Notes under the pieces: generated by a model
Seen by the model: only the letters and a program-made list of their open reading frames with translations
Database searches by the model: none
What the model was told of the DNA's origin: nothing
NCBI GenBank assembly: GCA_016763495.1
Contig: JAESTR010000078.1
Coordinates: 1-5,968, forward strand
From: Kordiimonadaceae bacterium
Lineage (GTDB): Bacteria; Pseudomonadota; Alphaproteobacteria; Sphingomonadales; Kordiimonadaceae
DNA: 5,968 nucleotides
Reading direction: 5' to 3'
Program-made: the position numbers and the translations under genes
Shown here: piece by piece, positions 5,728 to 5,968 of the stretch
How the letters are laid out: the number at the start of each line of letters is the position of its first letter
Numbering within the stretch: position 1 is the stretch's first letter

Positions 5728-5968
5728 TGGTGAGCCTTGTCCATACACCAGATGATCCCACAGAAAATATGCGCCCTGAACAGCGCAATTGTTCACCTGA
5801 AGAGCGTGCTGTGTGGGATGCGCTGGCCGATGTGCCAGACCCTGAGGTGCCTGCGTTATCACTGTTGGACCTTGGTGTTATCCGCCGAGTACATATTCTT
5901 AAAGAACGGACCAAGGGTGCTGTAAAAGCAGGCGGCGAAGCTCGTATAGAGGTAACACCTACCTATAC
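5727..5968 (+). CDS. paaD: Phenylacetyl-CoA epoxidase maturation protein PaaD (5' part, cut by window edge)
   Basis: PaaD is needed for a functional epoxidase and is thought to act in iron-sulfur or metal-centre assembly. Eighty codons are visible. The DUF59/MIP18-type signature is clear: VWDALADVPDPEVPALSLLDLGV at 29-51 (in two pieces, VWDALADVPDPE and VPALSLLDLGV), then RIEVTPTY at 73-80, matching the E. coli order of IPDPEIP, DLGM and FTPTY. The Cys-rich C-terminal half of the family lies beyond the window. The ATG at 5727 overlaps the paaC stop (TAATG). Compared with E. coli there is an N-terminal extension of about 15 residues and a longer, Lys-rich hairpin between DLGV and TPTY. A later ATG at 5769 is in frame but has no evident ribosome site. 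Other DUF59 proteins (SufT-like) are conceivable, but the position after paaABC settles the call. Confidence 0.92.
   Translation, partial: MVSLVHTPDDPTENMRPEQRNCSPEERAVWDALADVPDPEVPALSLLDLGVIRRVHILKERTKGAVKAGGEARIEVTPTY

Noticed and set aside
5737..5925. Plus-strand open frame of 62 codons at the right end
   Set aside because: It is out of frame with paaD, whose PDPEVP, DLGV and TPTY motifs are read from 5727. It is a shadow of the truncated paaD.

Overview
This window is part of a bacterial aerobic phenylacetate degradation (paa) locus. It holds seven same-strand genes in two blocks. Protein similarity, recognised by eye, points to a proteobacterium. Base composition looks near 50% GC. The long PaaA N-terminus and a TetR-type (PaaR-like) operator, in place of the enterobacterial PaaX arrangement, suggest Alphaproteobacteria or a relative, but this is inference and no genus can be named.

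Block 1 (about 18-3340) is paaG-paaJ-paaK: epoxyphenylacetyl-CoA isomerase, 3-oxoadipyl-CoA thiolase and phenylacetate-CoA ligase. Gaps are 20 and 12 nt, so this is one operon. Its promoter lies left of the window, and more genes may precede paaG.

The only sizeable non-coding stretch is 3341-3580 (240 bp). It carries the best regulatory signal in the window: a near-consensus sigma70 promoter (TTGACC, 17 bp, TATAAT) whose -35 and spacer are covered by a 22-bp imperfect palindrome with the core ACCGnnCGnnCGGT. This fits a TetR-family PaaR operator. Just upstream is a composite repeat: two copies of ATAGCTGG-N8-CTTWAAG exactly 34 bp apart, overlapping a perfect 10-bp inverted repeat. I know no assigned function for it. 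I see no convincing rho-independent terminator after paaK.

Block 2 (3581-5968) is paaA-paaB-paaC-paaD, tightly packed with two TAATG stop/start overlaps. It encodes the oxygenase, bridging and structural subunits of the phenylacetyl-CoA epoxidase and the start of its maturation factor. paaD runs off the right edge and paaE would be expected next.

Together, PaaK makes phenylacetyl-CoA, PaaABC (with PaaE) epoxidises the ring, PaaG isomerises the epoxide to the oxepin, and PaaJ performs thiolysis in the beta-oxidation-like lower part. Missing from the window are paaE, paaZ, paaF, paaH, paaI and the regulator gene. The enzymes all look intact and conventional. I found no novel enzymatic system, mobile element, RNA gene or CRISPR. 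The regulatory region is the part most worth a second look.
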